Below are positions 11,850 to 22,019 of a stretch of DNA of 64,000 bases, piece after piece. The stretch is taken from the NCBI GenBank assembly GCA_032718565.1, contig JAVGVS010000001.1, positions 2,260,003 to 2,324,002 of the forward strand, read 5' to 3'. The notes under the pieces were generated by a model. That model saw only the letters and a list, made by a program, of their open reading frames with translations. It had not been told where the DNA came from and made no database searches. Made by a program: the position numbers and the translations under genes. Source of the stretch: Distichodus sexfasciatus (lineage: Eukaryota > Chordata > Actinopteri > Characiformes > Distichodontidae). Position 1 is the stretch's first letter. Each line of letters opens with the position of its first letter.

Positions 11850-12470
11850 TAGGGCTGGGGGATATGGGCTAAAAATAATATCACAATATTTTTAAGCTAT
11901 ATTGCGATACACTATATATATCTCGATATAATCTCTCTTTCTGTGAGAGTACTACATTTCCCACAATCCTCCACGCATGCCTGGAGCCGTGTCACAATAA
12001 AGTGATAGACGCTCGTCTAAACACTGAAAAAAGTAAATAGCTGTATTGTGAGTAGAACGCTGGGGGTTGTTGCTATTTATTAGCTAAAATATGAGTTTTT
12101 ATTTATGATAAAGGAGAAGATTTGACTGAACTGGAGCGTTTTTGCCAGTGTTTAGACACAGCGTGTTTACATCGTGAAGAATGGCGTTTATGCGTGTTTT
12201 TGCATTTACTTCTGCTTTTGTGCACACTCGCTTCCATGTCTGATTAATGTCTCTGAAATCTTGTGGCTACTCACTTCTCTCTCTGCTCACTCGCCTCCAT
12301 CAGCCGCTGCAACATGGCATGTGCTATGAGAGTTTTCTGGATGGGCGGTGGAGTGAGCTGTCTGCTTTGAGGTTATTGTGAAGATTTGGACTCGATATTC
12401 AGGATATAGTCATTTACTACATCGCACGTGGAGCAAGCCGGGATACATCGGGTGTATTTTCCCAACCCTA
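11850..12470. mobile_element. hAT-like non-autonomous element with 8-bp target duplication
   Basis: Ends TAGGGCTGGG and CCCAACCCTA form a near-perfect 10-base inverted repeat (9/10). The direct repeat gtgcaagg flanks it at 11842-11849 and 12471-12478. An 8-base duplication with TAGGG...CCCTA ends fits the hAT superfamily. The interior has AT-rich 'cacaatattt...gatacactatatatat' near the left end and 'cgatattcaggatatag' near the right, with no transposase frame. It is 621 bases, so it would depend on enzyme from elsewhere. Confidence 0.88.
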
Positions 12471-12526
12471 GTGCAAGGCATCGTTATATGTGTAACGATG
12501 GCGCTCACACTCTGGCTTCAGTCTTA

Positions 12527-13472
12527 GGCCATGTCTGCACGTACACGGGTATTTCTGAAAATGGAGATTTTCCGTTTTCGTTTTTAAAAAAAAATCACGT
12601 CCACATGAGAACGTTTTCAAAAATATCTCTGTCCACACGCAATTGCAGAAAACGCTGTCAAAAGAATGCCTTGCGTTGTAGATGAAAACCTAATGTAGAC
12701 ACGGTGCATACTGTGATGTCATATGAGTGGCGCACGCGTACTGTGACGCGAAACACTCGTTTTTCAAAATGTTCGTTTTTCTTGTCCACACCTAAACGCA
12801 GAAACGGAGTTTTCAAAAATCGCCACTTTGGGCGGAGTTTTCAAAAACCTCTGTTTTCACTGAGCCAAAACGCCGTTTACATGTGGACGAAAGGCCAAAA
12901 CGCATAGAAAAACCTCCGCTTTCACTGACCCAAAACGCCGTTTACGTGTGGACGAAAGGCCAAAACGCATAGAAAAACCTCCGTTTTCACTGAGCCAAAA
13001 CGCCGTTTACGTGTGGACGAAAGGCCAAAACGCATAGAAAAACCTCCGTTAAACGCACAGAAACGCATAGAAAAACCTCCGCTTTCACTGACCCCAAACG
13101 CCGTTTACGTGTGGACGAAAGGCCAAAACGCATAGAAAAACCTGTTTTCACTGAGCCAAAACGCCGTTTACATGTGGACGAAAGGCCAAAACGCATAGAA
13201 AAACCTCCGCTTTCACTGAGCCAAAACGCCGTTTACATGTGGACGAAAGGCCAAAACGCATAGAAAAACCTCCGCTTTCACTGACCCAAAACGCCGTTTA
13301 CGTGTGGACGAAAGGCCAAAACGCATAGAAAAACCTCCGTTTTCACTGAGCCAAAATGCCGTTTACGTGTGGACAAAAGGCCAAAACGCATAGAAAAACC
13401 TCCGTTAAACGCACAGAAACGCATAGAAAAACCTCCGTTTTCAGAAATACCCGTGTACGTGTGGACATGGCC
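12527..13472. mobile_element. PIF/Harbinger-like non-autonomous element with internal tandem array
   Basis: Left end GGCCATGTCTGCACGTACAC and right end (reverse complement) GGCCATGTCCACACGTACAC; the inverted match extends to about 40 bases with about three differences. TTA flanks both sides (12524-12526 and 13473-13475), a 3-base TWA target duplication as used by PIF/Harbinger. The 946-base element has no transposase frame. Its interior is a tandem array of a 65-base unit (see separate entry). Superfamily assignment rests on terminus and duplication size only. Confidence 0.78.
12830..13435. repeat. 65-bp tandem array inside the Harbinger-like element
   Basis: Unit containing 'cgcatagaaaaacctccg', 'tttcactgag/acccaaaacg' and 'ccgtttacgtgtggacgaaa'. 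The start word cgcatag lies at 12901, 12966 and 13031, exactly 65 bases apart, and later units continue the pattern. Two units are shortened and contain 'aaacgcacagaaacgcatag'. The 'acgtgtggac' word resembles the element's own terminus, so the array may have grown from terminal sequence. Confidence 0.9.
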
Positions 13473-13551
13473 TTACATTATATCATCATGTGTTCAAGAG
13501 AACCAATAATACTTTTTTTGGCATTGAGGTGCTATTTAATTTGATTCATAC

Positions 13552-13556
<5 letters not shown>

Positions 13557-13588
<32 letters not shown>
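13557..13588. repeat. (CA)n microsatellite
   Basis: Pure CA run. Confidence 0.95.
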
Positions 13589-13591
<3 letters not shown>

Positions 13592-13850
13592 AAGCAGTAA
13601 CAGATGGTTTTGTCAGTGTGTGGGTTATGTCAGTATTTCTCTACCCACTCTTGTGTCATTTCAGTTTATATATTCTACAGTCAGATATCACATGAGGGCA
13701 GAAGAAGGATCTGTTTGGCTGAACCAGCTGATCATTTGTGAAAGATTTATCTGGAAAGTTATTTGCGTTCCCTCTTCATTTTTCTCTCCACATTAATCTT
13801 TCCATGTGTAGAGTATTTCTCATGCATCTCTCTCACTCTCACTCCCTCAG

Positions 13851-14079
13851 ATGAGGTGTCGGAGGCGAGCTCCGGACGGGACACCCCCGCCAGCAGCTCC
13901 TCGCGCCAGGGTCTCGCCGGGGACAACGACGAGAGCAAAAAGGACAAGAAGAAGAAAGCCAAAGGGAAGAAGAAGGACAAAGTGAAGAGCAAAGGGAAAG
14001 ATAAAGAGAAGAAGAAAGCGGAGGAGGCCGGCGAAGAGCCCGATAAGAAGGCCAAGAAGAAGGGATTCGGGCTGCTGAG
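13851..14079 (+). CDS. pard3b: pard3b internal exon B (lysine-rich linker)
   Basis: Second pard3b exon of the window. The acceptor (CTCCCTCAG) ends at 13850 and the donor GTAGAG starts at 14080. Joined to exon A, the split codon G|AT gives Asp and the frame stays open, so the phase-1 junction is exact. The exon encodes a Ser-rich start (DEVSEASSGRDTPASSSSRQ), an acidic turn, then a strongly basic stretch with about 23 lysines, and ends in KAKKKGFGLLR. PAR-3 and PAR-3 beta both have a Lys/Glu-rich low-complexity segment here, running into a GFG..LRFGK block that continues in the next exon. The segment is probably disordered or charged-helical; membrane-lipid or partner binding is inference only. 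The exon ends in phase 2 (AG|G, Arg), matching the acceptor at 48475, so the following intron is 34.4 kb. The CT-rich run just after the donor is intronic. Confidence 0.92.
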
Positions 14080-14112
14080 GTAGAGCTTATTCTTCCTTCT
14101 CATCTCCCTCCC

Positions 14113-14115
14113 GCT

Positions 14116-14146
<31 letters not shown>

Positions 14147-14360
14147 GGCTTTCTGAGTGGCCCGGAATGGACGTGTGTGTCCACCGGCCAGGACGAGGTG
14201 TGTGATGGAATGCAGTGGGCACTGTTTCAGGGCATCATTAACATTACAGCCAACATTACTGGCCACACATTGTGTGTGTGTGTGGTGTGTGTTTCTGTGT
14301 GTGTGTGGGTCAGACTTCAACTGCTGTTAAACGGCGCAGTCAGTCTTCATCTCCATATGG

Positions 14361-14408
<48 letters not shown>

Positions 14409-14412
14409 CCAG
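14113..14412. repeat. Cluster of CT and TG microsatellites just after exon B
   Basis: (CT)n at about 14113-14142, TG-rich runs at 14272-14310, and a long (TG)n at 14364-14402 followed by 'cgcgcgcc'. Together they flank the donor side of the large intron. Confidence 0.9.
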
Positions 14413-14460
14413 GGCTAATCTGTGTCTCAGTGGGAACGCTGTGCCAGCACCTGTGTGAGC

Positions 14461-14600
14461 CTTGTTGTGGGCGGAGCCGCTGACCACAGCACAGCCACAC
14501 GCTTGCATGATTGATTTGACGAATCAGAGCGCAGGCATCGCGACAGGTTCCGCCTAACGGCCAATTAGCTCTTTAATTGTTTTTATTTGGCCGGCTGCTG
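14461..14600. promoter_or_regulatory. Candidate conserved noncoding/regulatory segment
   Basis: A non-repetitive island between microsatellites, with homeodomain-type words 'gcatgattgatttgacg' (TGATTGAT, PBX-like) and 'ggccaattagctctttaatt'. No coding potential. Only cross-species alignment would show constraint. Confidence 0.25.
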
Positions 14601-14612
14601 GGAGAGACACTG

Positions 14613-14651
14613 TCTCACACACACACTCACACACACACACACACACACACT
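14613..14651. repeat. (CA)n microsatellite
   Basis: CA run with one 'actc' interruption. It is followed to about 14880 by a GA-rich, degenerate purine tract. Confidence 0.9.
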
Positions 14652-15077
14652 TCTCAGATATATGGATGGACAGAAAGAGGAGAGGGTCACAGATGGGGGG
14701 TGACAAACAGAAGGACAGAGAAAAATAGTGTGTCACAGAGATCGAGGAAGAGAGAGATTGTGTTAGAGAGAGTGATTCAGGAGGGAGGGAGAGAGTCGGG
14801 GGAAGGGAGAGAGAGACAGACCGACTGAGACATGGAGAGAGAGACGGACAGAAGTAGAGACAGACGGGTAGAGAGAGAGACTGCTCCAGTGTCCAGTGTG
14901 TCCAGCTCTGTACCTCTTTGTGTAGCTGTGTTCAGCCATCCTCTTTCTCAAGGTGAACTGTCACAACTCATCACACAGCGCAGCTACGCCGGAGCCACAG
15001 CTAATCCGACTTAGTCCAACTCAACCCCATTTTCTTTCTGTCTCTCCCTTCCTCTTTCTCTTCCCTTGCGCTAGAGC

Positions 15078-15080
<3 letters not shown>

Positions 15081-15116
<36 letters not shown>
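15081..15116. repeat. (GA)n microsatellite
   Basis: Pure GA run of about 36 bases. Confidence 0.95.
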
Positions 15117-15121
<5 letters not shown>

Positions 15122-15789
15122 GGCTACGGTGGCTAACTCAAGGTGGCTAACTCTTGCGTCTTGCTGCAGTCGTCCTAATGTGGCCTGTTGTTGTGTGGAG
15201 ATAAGCGCCTCGGCCCCGCGCCGCCCTGTCAGGCTCTGACGTGGCGTGAGGGATGTAAAGGTGATTGAAAAAGTGTGTGTTTTTGTGGAGGTGGTAATTG
15301 CGGTGAGACGGGGAATAGGGATTAGAGGTTGGGGGAGGGGGAACAGGTGGGACCAAGGTGTGTGTGTGTGTGTGTGAGTGAGAGAGTGTCGGGGAAGCGG
15401 CGCAAAACTTATGTTCACTGGCTGCTGATTTGGCAACACAACCTGCACAGGACAACACGCTACACTCCCAGTGCTGCATGTCCACGAGACAAACAGCAGC
15501 ATGAGGGAAGAGATAAAGGAAATAATGAAGACTATTGACCGTTACGCGTGTTGTGTAGCATATAGATCTGGTGGTTATTTTTGGCGGTAAAAATGCAGAA
15601 TGAAAAATGAAATTTACAAAATGCAAAATCCAGAACAGTAACATATTCTTGTGCCTTTACTTACTTATTCATTCATTTATTTATTTATTTATTTATTTTT
15701 GATGTGTCAGTGCCTGGATAATTCTGACAGACTATATGTACACATTTTGTATAACATTCTTATTTATTTTTTTGTCATTTTTATTTTTG

Positions 15790-16145
15790 CATTGAGGGCG
15801 CATGATGGCGCAATGGTTATCGGTCTCACTTCACTTCACCGCAAGAAGGTCCTGGGTTCGACCCCCGGGTTGGCCGTGGGCTCTTTCTGCATGCTCTCCC
15901 CGTGTTCATGTGGGTTTTCTCCGGGTGCTCCGGTTTCCTCCCTCAGTCCAAAAGCATGAACTGTAGGTTGATTGGTGACTCAAAAGTTGCCCCATTAAGT
16001 ATGAGTGTGTTTGTGTGTGTGCCCTGCGGTGTGTTGGCACCTGCCCAGGGTTGCTCCCCACCTCGCGTCTGTAGTCCTGGGATAGGCCCCGGTCTTGACC
16101 CCGATAGGGATTAAGCAGTTCATAATATGAGTGAATGAGTGAATG
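15790..16145 (+). mobile_element. Teleost tRNA-headed SINE with 'gggttttctccgggtgctcc' block
   Basis: The head 'gatggcgcaatggttatcgg' and B-box-like 'ggttcgacccccggg' are tRNA-like. The body carries 'tctccccgtgttcatgtggg' and 'tccgggtgctccggtttcct', then 'ggttgattggtgactc', 'cacctgcccagggttgctcc' and a tail 'gtgaatgagtgaatga'. This combination is a widely dispersed SINE of teleost genomes. I do not give a family name because I cannot check one. The copy looks full length. Confidence 0.85.
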
Positions 16146-16280
16146 ATTTTTTGCCTTTGTGGAGGACAATAATCTCCCAAAACGGATGTATTTTTTACTT
16201 TGACTTTGAAACTCACAGAATTTTAGACAAAACGTCTGGTGTGCAAGGGCCATAAACATTTCTGCGTAATGGTAAATGAT

Positions 16281-16522
16281 GAAAGTGAGTGAATATTTTG
16301 TCATTGTGAGACCAGAGCACCACAACGAAGTGTGACCTCTGCATTTCACCCAGCAGTGAAGGAGCAGTGGCCAGCTGACATGAGCAATGCCTGGGCAACA
16401 GTGCTTGCAGACGGTACCTTGCTCATGAGTAACTCAGTACCTTTACCAGTCCGGGATTCGAACTGGTGACCTTATGATCACAGGGCGAGCTTGACCATTA
16501 CACTACCATCTGCTCCTGCCCC
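16281..16522 (-). mobile_element. SINE-A copy 4
   Basis: On this strand it reads from the tail ('gaaagtgagtgaatattttg') through 'gaaggagcagtggccagctg' and 'tgctcatgagtaactcagta' to the head with B-box complement 'gggattcgaactggtg'. Nearly full length. Confidence 0.85.
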
Positions 16523-16749
16523 TAAATGGTTATTAGTAACAGGGGCAATGAGGTGTAAGATCTGAGAGCATAGATTAGAGTTCTATATATTATTCGTGGT
16601 TTTCGTGCTGTTTTACATGATAAAATTATACACTGCATATCAGGGGTTAAATGTACAGTAGAGGACACAGTCCACAATGACCAGTCATGCAGTTTTTCAA
16701 AGAGTAAGGCTATTTTTGACATAAATGTAAATATTAGTGTAAGATGTAG

Positions 16750-16940
16750 CATTTACTTTTACAGCATTTTAGCATCTTATCCAGAGCCTCCTACATTTCC
16801 TAATTACAGGAGCAGTCTCCCTGGAGCAACGTTGGGCTTAACGTGGGGGTCTTGCTTAGGGACCCAGTGATAGTCTTGGTCCCGGTGCCGGTCCCAGTCT
16901 TGGGCTTGCCCTTGCCCTAAACACTAGACCACTATCAACT
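16750..16940 (-). mobile_element. SINE-B copy (vertebrate-fish type, 'cgctctggataag' tail)
   Basis: Reads 'cattttagcatcttatccag', then 'ctaattacaggagcagtctc', 'ggggtcttgcttagggaccc', and ends in 'cactagaccactatcaac', the complement of a ggtggtctagtggttagg head. SINE-A copy 5 follows 20 bases later. Confidence 0.75.
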
Positions 16941-16959
16941 ACCATAATAACTTTTATTA

Positions 16960-17188
16960 TTGTTGAAAGCGAGTGATTGTCATCGTGAACACATAACCGC
17001 CCACCACAGCACACAGTGTACCACACCGAGATTTGACCCATCCATGAAGGAGCAGTGGGCAGTTGACATGGGCAGCGCTCCGGAAAGCAGTGTTTGGGGA
17101 CAGTACCGTGCTCATGAGTACCTCAGTGGAACCTTTACCGGTCTGGGATTTGAACCGGCGACCCTCCGTTACACTACCAACTACCCCA
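16960..17188 (-). mobile_element. SINE-A copy 5
   Basis: Tail 'gcgagtgattgtcatcgtga', body 'gaaggagcagtgggcagttg', 'gctcatgagtacctcagtgg', and head complement 'gggatttgaaccggcgaccc'. Full length. Confidence 0.85.
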
Positions 17189-18062
17189 TTATTTACATTG
17201 AGTCGTCTTGGGAATAAGGGGAAGTGCCCCCAGATGTGGGTTTATTTGATTTGATTAATTTTTAATGACACACTTTTGGAATGGTTTATTTCAAAGGGAA
17301 TATGGAAGTAGAAAGGCAGAACTATATCATGGGAGGGTAAAAATCGTCATGCTCTGATAGCTGCACGGTTAGAAGGCTTCCATCCGTAAGCGCTGGCTGA
17401 TCTGGTAATAATTAGAGTTGTGGTTGGCAGCAGGACCGGATGCTTCATATCACATCCCTAATGCAAACAGGACGGCACAAGTCCTGACAAACAGAGAAGC
17501 AGTGCCTGTATTTACCCTCATTATGCAGGGGGGGAAGTTTGGGATTTGCTGATCCACACACACAACAGCCATCTTTGTTTGGATTGTTGTTGTATGTGTA
17601 GCACTCTGAAGGTCACGTGACTTTACGTCTGGCCATGATTCCTTTATCGTTACAGCAGAGTGTTTAGTGAATGGCTGTTTGCCATTGTTTGAGGAAGATG
17701 AGTGTGTGTAGGGTGTGGACACACACCCACACACACACACACACTTTTATTCCTTCTCTTCCTCCTCTTCTCTCTGGCTGGGCTGCTGGTTAGAGGCAGA
17801 TGAACGGGCAGCACAGTGTTGAGGGCCACCTCGGGTCTGCTACCAGCCGGCGCGGGACTAGGGTTTTTCCTCTCCGCTCAGCGTCCAGTTGCAGATTTTG
17901 GCCAGGGGCCATGACTGTATTAGTGACCAGTAGAGAGGGGCATTGTGGGGGAACATACAGCTGCGGGCTCCTGGCTGCAGGAAACCACCATGTTTTCCTG
18001 CAGTGTGGTGATAAGGGGATGACAGTGGAGATGGATAACGAGGAGTCCATACATTTCCGTAC

Positions 18063-18441
18063 TAGGGCTGGGCCATATGGCGTCAAATCAGTATAACTAT
18101 TCATTTAACATTTACCTTGATTACGGTTCATGAACAGTTATTTTGTTTTGGTGTGTTTTTACTCTCATTGTTCACTGATAAGGTTTATACTGGAAATATT
18201 AAAGCTGGGAGAAATATATTTATTTCTGATGAAATATCTTTGTGACTTTGTGAAAAATATATACAGCATAATATATACAGTGGGGGTAGATAAATTGATG
18301 GCATGCATTGTGATGCATCGAAGTATCGTATCGTATCGAATTGTTGATCTAATAATCATAATCTGATCAAATCGTGAGACCAGTTCCCACCTCTAATGAA
18401 TTGTGGGTTTTCATTCATTTTGAGTTCATTGGCCAGCTCTA
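18063..18441. mobile_element. hAT-like short MITE, copy 1
   Basis: Ends TAGGGCTGGGCCATATGGCG and ...TTGGCCAGCTCTA. Flanking 8-mers ttccgtac (18055-18062) and ttccatac (18442-18449) match 7/8, supporting a hAT-type target duplication. The interior shares 'tttaccttgattacgg' and 'attttgttttggtg' with the copy at 34354-34643. Confidence 0.8.
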
Positions 18442-18589
18442 TTCCATACCGTATCCAAACATTGGAATTCCTACATGTAGACGGCTGTAGATCTGGTAGA
18501 CATTTTCAATAACCCTTCCTCTGCTTAGCGACACTCTTTTTTGTTGATTTGTACTGGTCAGTCTTTCTGTTTTGAATTTTTTGTGTGTA

Positions 18590-18846
18590 TGTGAGTGTTT
18601 GTTTGTGATGTTTCTGACCTAGACTATTTTTTCCTGCAAAATGGCTTTAAAGAAAATGTGCTTGTTTTATTTGAGAAACTAAAAGAGGTAAAAGATTTTG
18701 GTTACTGAGGTTAGGGTTTGGATTGGGTGTAGATGTAAAATTATATACATCTAGTCATTATGGGAGTCTATTGAGAAACCTCACAAAGATAGAAATACAA
18801 GTGTGTGTGTGTGTGTGTGTTTGTGCGTGCATGTGTGCGTGTGTGT
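18590..18846 (+). repeat. CA-anchored dispersed repeat, copy 3
   Basis: Sequence 'ggttactgaggttagggttt', 'tacatctagtcattatggg' and 'cctcacaaagatagaaatac' running into a (TG)n run. It is the reverse-complement match of the copy at 50900-51190. Confidence 0.6.
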
Positions 18847-19094
18847 CCCTGTCTCAATGGCCCTGGACATGAACCCTTCTAACATGGTACCTTTTGTGCG
18901 ATATACAATAGGCCCTTTTAACATACGCCAATTAGGTGTAATGTAGGCTAAATGTCACTGCTGTTGGTTAGTAATTAGTAATCGTTAGTAATCTGTAGCC
19001 AAGGGAAATAATGTGCCTGTGTACTGTAGTGTATTGGGGTATGTGAGAGGGTGAGGGTGCAGTTGACTGTTTCTCTGTTCTGTACATTGGTGTG

Positions 19095-19463
19095 AGGCTT
19101 TTCAGCCCGTGGGTCGATTATCGGGGGCCGATAGTAAGCATTTTGCAGATTTTCGCATCTGTGTTTGATGTTACAGGGTGCGCTACTGTGGCTCCACTGC
19201 CATCTCTTCTCTCTGTGCCGCTTGTTGTCGAATCGCTGCTTCATTTCATGTCCCGCCCACAACGGTCTCTGATTGTCTGTATGTCACAAAAGTAGTAGCT
19301 GATCAACACTGAAGCCTTGTTGTCACTCGCATCACACTCACACACGAGCGCAGCATGAAGCTCCGAGAAGGAGAAGAGGAGAGTTTCAGCTGAGTTTGGT
19401 GTTTGTAAAATTGATTTTCTTCTTCTTTTTTTGGCGGATATTGGTTATCGGTCGACCTGTAGT
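19095..19463. mobile_element. Candidate DNA-transposon relic with 'ggtcgattatcgg' ends
   Basis: Left edge 'gtgggtcgattatcggggg' and right edge 'ggttatcggtcgacctg' are partly inverted-repeat related (ggtcga...tatcgg). No transposase frame, and no target duplication could be fixed. Confidence 0.4.
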
Positions 19464-19560
19464 GTGTAGTTACTACTCTGTGTATCTATGTGTTGCTTCT
19501 CCTGAGTGTAGTGTAGTTTTTATTATTTACATTCACGTTTGGCATTTGGTATACATTCTT

Positions 19561-19777
19561 AGGGGCAGTTGGTAGCGTAACGGTTAGGAAGTTCGCCCTG
19601 TGATCAGAATCAGAAGGTACCACAGAGGTAAGCAAGGTACCGTCCCCGAGCACGGCTTTCCGGGCTCTGCCCATGTTAGCTACCCACTGCTCCTTCATGG
19701 AAGCGTCAGATGCAGAGGTCACATTTCGTTCTGGTGTGCTGTGTTCACAATGACAAATAACCACTCACTTTCACTTA
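19561..19777 (+). mobile_element. SINE-A copy 6
   Basis: A clear head 'ggggcagttggtagcgtaac' (A box), 'gccctgtgatcagaa' with the B-box segment deleted, then the body and the tail 'gacaaataaccactcacttt'. Confidence 0.85.
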
Positions 19778-19797
19778 CTGTATATACAGTATAGTGA

Positions 19798-19970
19798 CTT
19801 TCATGTCCTAATTACAGGGATAGTCTCTCTTTAGCAACTGGGGGTTCAGGGCCTTGCTCAGGGGCCCAAATGTGGCTTTTTTTAGACTCTCCTGGGATTC
19901 AAAGCCCCAATCTTATGGTCACCAACACAGAGTTTTAGTCACTTAGATCACTGTACCACCACCGCATGAT
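19798..19970 (-). mobile_element. SINE-B copy
   Basis: 'tcctaattacagggatagtc', 'ttgctcaggggcccaaatg', and a head complement near 'ctgtaccaccaccgcatg'. The copy lies about 20 bases after SINE-A copy 6. Confidence 0.65.
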
Positions 19971-20039
19971 GACATGATACACCATAGCTGTTGGGGCGGT
20001 GCTGTGGGAAGGGTTTTGGTGGGTATGAGCGCTAATTCT

Positions 20040-20240
20040 TCCCAGAAAGAGTTTTAAAAACCTGAGATTTTGTTAGTGCTGTGTGACTTGGCAAAGGACA
20101 CTGAGGGCCGGTCCTCATGAGGAGAATAATGGTTTGGGGAAAAGTTGTTTACAGAGTTTAGGCTTAGGGATGGATTTCATGTTATTTAGGGCTGGTAACT
20201 GTGGGAGTGAGTGGAAGTTCCTCACAAAGATAGAAAGGTG
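20040..20240 (+). repeat. CA-anchored dispersed repeat, copy 4
   Basis: 'gggccggtcctcatgaggag', 'gagtttaggcttagggatgg' and 'cctcacaaagatagaaaggt' lead directly into the TG array. Divergent copy. Confidence 0.5.
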
Positions 20241-20930
20241 TGTCTGTGTCTGTCTGTGTATGTGTGTCTGTGTGTGTATGTGTGATGTGTGTGTCTGTGT
20301 GTGTCTATGTGTGTGTGATGTGTGTCTGTGAGTCTGTGTGTCTCTGTGTTTGTCTGTGTGTGTCTGTGTGTCTGTCTGTCTGTGTGTCTGTCTGTGTGTG
20401 TGTGTCTGTGTGTGTGATGTGTTTGTCTGTCTGTGTGTGTGCGTCCGTGTGTGTGTGATGTGTTTGTCTGTCTGTGTGTGTGCGTCTGTGTGTGTGATGT
20501 GTTTGTCTGTCTGTGTGTGTGCGTCCGTGTGTGTGTGATGTGTTTGTCTGTGTGTGTGTCTGAGTCTGTCTGTGTGTGTGTGTGTCTGTCTGTGTGTGTC
20601 TGTCTGTCTGTGTGTGTCTGTCTGTCTGTGTGTGTCTGTCTGTCTGTGTGTGTCTGTCTGTCTGTGTGTGTCTGTCTGTGTGTGTGTGTGTGTGTGTGTC
20701 TGTGTGTGTGTGATGTCTTTGTCTGTGTGTGTGTCTGAGTCTGTGTGTCTATGTCTGTGTGTGTGTGTGTGTGTGTCTGTTTGTCTGTGTGTCTGTCTGT
20801 GTTGTCTGTCTGTGTGTGTGTCTGTGTGTGTCTGTCTGTCTGTGTGATGTGTTTGTCTGTGTTTGTGTGTGTGTCGGTCTGTGTGTCTGTGTGTCTGTCT
20901 GTGTGTGATGTGTCTGTGTGTGTGGGTTAC
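20237..20930. repeat. Long (TG)n/(TGTC)n array with about 40-bp higher-order units
   Basis: Nearly 700 bases of TG and TCTG words. The marker 'gatgtgtttgtctg' recurs near 20416, 20458, 20496 and 20538 (spacings 42, 38 and 42). Cys/Val-rich frames through it are repeat artefacts. Confidence 0.95.
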
Positions 20931-22019
20931 AGTGCTGCTCTGCAGTGGAAAGGTATAGCCCCAGGTGGTGGATGGGCTCCATTAAGATGTTTTACATCCT
21001 GTAGACAGATGGCGCGCTGAAAGGACTGCCAAATTTCTCTCATTCTAGTGTTGTAGTACACACACAGACAGACACACACACACACACTACACTGCTTCAT
21101 TGTGGTATCTGGGATCTGAAACTAAATGAAAATAGTTTGGCCAAGTTCTCCTCCCAGCATCCTTACAGAGTTTCTAACCTTCACCTTAACGTCAACATTC
21201 ACAAACAAGCGAACCACAGGTTATTCTATAGAAACCTGAAATTATTGTGATGATAATGATCTGGAAAAAAGCCCCTAACTGTAGCTGGATCCAAATCCAC
21301 ACTGGACCACTCCGAAAAACAGAACAGAGTCTCTGTGAACCCGAGCAACTTTAAACGCTTCCAGATTATTCCATACGATAGAGCCCGTTATCTCAGCAAC
21401 TCCACTGTGCCTTATCAAAAGTGAAATATTAGGCCACATAATTGGTCTTAATCTGGAGTGATTGAGTATAATTGCTGCTCTTCAGTCTCCCCGTTTTCTC
21501 CCACCACTTATTAAAAGCTCAAAAATGTGTCTCCCATTAAAGAAATCCAGTCACGGTTGCTTGGCCTTGTAAGGCAGTAAACGTGTGTCTTTGACACGGG
21601 CCGCCTTTGATAAGTGGCTGTTTTTGAAGGCAGCGTACGTTTTAAATGGCATTGTGTGAATTGGAGGGCAGGATGGAAATGAGAGGGATGGAAGAGAGCG
21701 GGGGAAAGTGGAACAGTGAGAAAGCTCTGATGTTTTCCTGGTAATCTTTCTTCATTACGAGAGAGAGAGAGAGTAAATTCATTTACACATTTAGTTGTAT
21801 ACATGTGCCTTTCCTTTTTTATGGTATTCACGAAACTTGATATTTAAAAAGGAAGAGGCAGAAATCCTTATTGACTTGAGTTGATTTAAAAAGTATTAAA
21901 ATGTGTTAATATGAAACTATTCTCACTAGCGCCATTTTTGCCGTAGGTGGAATAAGTAGAGACCACCTAGTGGATGCTTCTGATTTAGCATATATGTATG
22001 ACATCACTTACTGACTTGG

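Larger units (their letters stand above)
3731..13850 (+). other. pard3b intron between exons A and B (10.1 kb)
   Basis: Phase-1 intron bounded by GTGAG and CTCAG. 3731-5300 is mostly unique sequence apart from an old DNA-transposon-like fragment near 3960-4045. 5300-6340 holds CA/TG runs and a CA-anchored repeat. 6340-6815 is unique. SINEs follow at 6.8-7.2 and 9.6-9.8 kb, with a CpG-dense block, a minisatellite and two DNA-transposon derivatives in the second half. 9280-9620 is AT-rich unique sequence with nothing recognisable. Confidence 0.85.

Noticed and set aside
20240..20850. Cys/Val repeats resembling a cysteine-rich protein
   Set aside because: Translation of a TG/TCTG dinucleotide array.
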